Positions 62,591 to 64,000 of a stretch of 64,000 nucleotides of DNA are shown piece by piece. Source of the DNA: Stictocephala bisonia (taxonomy: Eukaryota > Arthropoda > Insecta > Hemiptera > Membracidae); contig JAQJVL010000285.1 of NCBI GenBank assembly GCA_035578905.1, positions 62,001 through 126,000 on the forward strand, written 5' to 3'. The translations under genes were made by a program, and so were the position numbers. The notes below the pieces were generated by a model. That model saw nothing but the letters and a program-made list of their open reading frames with translations. It was not told the DNA's origin and made no database searches. The stretch's first letter is position 1, and each line of letters begins with the position of its first letter.

Positions 62591-62661
62591 ATATTATCCG
62601 ACATCTTTTCTTATCCGACGTCACCATGGCCCGTTTACGTCGGATAAGTGAGGCTCTATCT
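62591..62661. mobile_element. pogo/Tigger-like terminus
   Basis: On the minus strand the end reads AGAGCCTCACTTATCCGACG, then TAAACGGGCC and a second CGTCGGATAAG. This is the style of pogo/Tigger terminal repeats (AGAGTCTC-CTTATCC-ACG). The matching opposite end was not found in this window, so it is a solo or truncated end. Confidence 0.5.
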
Positions 62662-63639
62662 ACAACATATTTAGCAAGTATCTAGATATACTATGACTAG
62701 ACATTGGCATAGATAATCCGGTTAAAATTAGAAGAGATAGATCGAAATGTGGCTTGCAAATACAAATAAACGGAAAAATACTATTGTCGCATGCATGTTT
62801 TGGCGCAACATGACGCGTGTCAGTTAGGTTTGCCGTGACAGCTGTCAGTTGTCAGAGTGTGGAATCATACATTTCGTTCAAGCTGGGGAGAAATAATGGA
62901 CTAGACAGGTCTGTCCGTTCTACTTACCAGTTGACACATTCGATGGCTCACTGATAGACAATGTTAAATAAGAAATGTATTTATGTATTACGATTGCATA
63001 GTTTAAGCAGCTGTACCAATGAAAAGCGCAAAATATGTATATTTAATTTTTGTTAATTTTATTCCAGGTTTTGTCCTGATTCAGAAAAACTATACACGTC
63101 ATATATTTCAATCTTTTATATACCTAAAATAAATATATACTTGAGATGATTGCACTCCACCACTCCAATGTAGGCTAGTGCAGTGAGCAGGGTCAGCCCT
63201 TGATTTAGCGAGCGATTGCCGAAAACTTACAGTGCATTTTTCAAATGTTTACATTGCATTCCTTACTATACTATACTAATACTTAGGTAGAATTGTGTTT
63301 GTATCATATTTTTAAAATAAACAAATAAATTTTGTTTTAATTGGAAAACACTTTTTTCATTTTTTTTAGTGTTATCATGGTAATTTGTTTTTCTGAAGAT
63401 ACAGTCACAAATCTACCTAAAGTTTTAGTTGGCTATAATTTATTTACAATTATACTATTTTTATGAATTTCTGTATGTTAGAACTTGAGATATATCAATT
63501 TTTATGTAAGTCAGCATTTTTACATAAAAATTCAAACAATCATATATGAAAATGTTTTGGACCAAGATAAGGTATTAGCTTCTTTTTAATCACTGTAACA
63601 TAATGAGTAAAGTGAATAAAAAATAGTATTTTCTAACTA
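62662..63639. other. AT-rich, no gene recognised
   Basis: No supported feature. Confidence 0.45.
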
Positions 63640-63975
63640 GAATATTATTCTATTTAGTTTTAACAGATTCTCAAATTCGAATGAATAAACAAATGCTAGA
63701 GCCAGTTAGAATATTCTAACCGACGTCCAGATTTTTCTAAGAACATTCTAAGCGTCCGGTTTTAGTTAAGTATTTTCTATATTAGAATTTTCTAGGGTGA
63801 GTCAGCGTCCGCCACTCCAGCTGCGTGTACGTGAGGTGCGTTGTGGTTTCCCACTCTCAGTTCAGTCCCATGCTCCCTCAGTCACCATCATTGTACCTCA
63901 GTCATCCATTGCACCTGCATCTAACCTTTTTTATTAAAGAAATAAGTGTAGTAAGTAGATCTTAGTATTTTAAGA
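63640..63975 (+). promoter_or_regulatory. Candidate promoter/5' UTR of a gene entering the right edge
   Basis: Several TTCTA/AGAA words, including the palindromes TTAGAATATTCTAA (63706-63719) and TTCTAAGAACATTCTAA (63736-63752), resemble loose heat-shock-type elements. An insect-style initiator word (TCAGT) occurs twice in CTCTCAGTTCAGTC near 63855-63867. GC content rises between 63800 and 63930. Inference only; an AT-rich insect sequence yields such words by chance. Confidence 0.2.
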
Positions 63976-64000
63976 ATGTGTTCTAGTGAAGATGAGGATA
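63976..64000 (+). CDS. Possible first codons of an acidic protein, cut by window end
   Basis: AAGAATG at 63972-63978 opens a frame reading MCSSEDED before the sequence ends. A Ser/Glu/Asp-rich start follows a GC-richer leader. Many proteins, including host factors and transposases, start this way, so no function is given. With eight codons it may be chance. Confidence 0.15.

Overview
The window is eukaryotic. It is strongly AT-rich and has no convincing multi-exon host gene, no operon structure and no bacterial signals. It holds many decayed non-LTR (LINE) reverse transcriptases, tRNA-derived SINEs with A/B-box promoters, fold-back/MITE elements, and long satellite, minisatellite and microsatellite arrays. 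This fits an intergenic or intronic stretch of a large arthropod genome. Insect is my inference from repeat style and composition; order and species cannot be read from the sequence.

Layout. 1-13.2 kb: a LINE RT scrap (1-180), a modular SINE fragment, a 64-bp minisatellite, a LINE 3' coding remnant (1.9-2.3 kb), a palindromic MITE (4.66-4.93 kb), a full SINE-A (6.76 kb) and a 5'-truncated LINE on the minus strand (9.8-12.5 kb) whose catalytic FADD box has lost one base. 13.2-19.7 kb: a G-rich minisatellite, a 32-unit 148/144-bp satellite and a tRNA-Leu/Ser-like SINE. 20-31 kb: dispersed repeats, a 1.4-kb minisatellite made of quadruplex-type G-runs, a second SINE-A, a MITE and a long (AC)n. 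31-44 kb: an orphan satellite monomer, more SINEs (one split by an insertion with a 7-bp target duplication), a large fold-back element, and LINE and MITE remnants. 44.5-55.7 kb: a 77-bp satellite in two arrays, each followed by the same 2.3-kb spacer. The spacer carries a ~100-bp minisatellite, a LINE RT fragment and an (AT)n tract. The whole is a recent ~5.1-5.3-kb tandem duplication with a visible junction. 55.7-64 kb: SINE-B copies, an RT fragment, minisatellite copies facing a 270-bp (GTGC)n/(GT)n tract, a 0.9-kb fold-back element, a perfect 3 x 128-bp repeat, an RTE-like 5' fragment, a pogo/Tigger-like terminus and a possible first exon running off the end.

Interactions. No pathway is encoded. 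The genes seen are retrotransposon enzymes, all broken. The relationships worth reading are among repeats: SINEs with different tRNA-like heads share one 3' domain; one minisatellite motif recurs at about ten loci; and the satellites have scattered single monomers. I did not find an undescribed gene system. The best leads are the frame-compatible satellite, the dispersed ~100-bp element and the precise tandem duplication.
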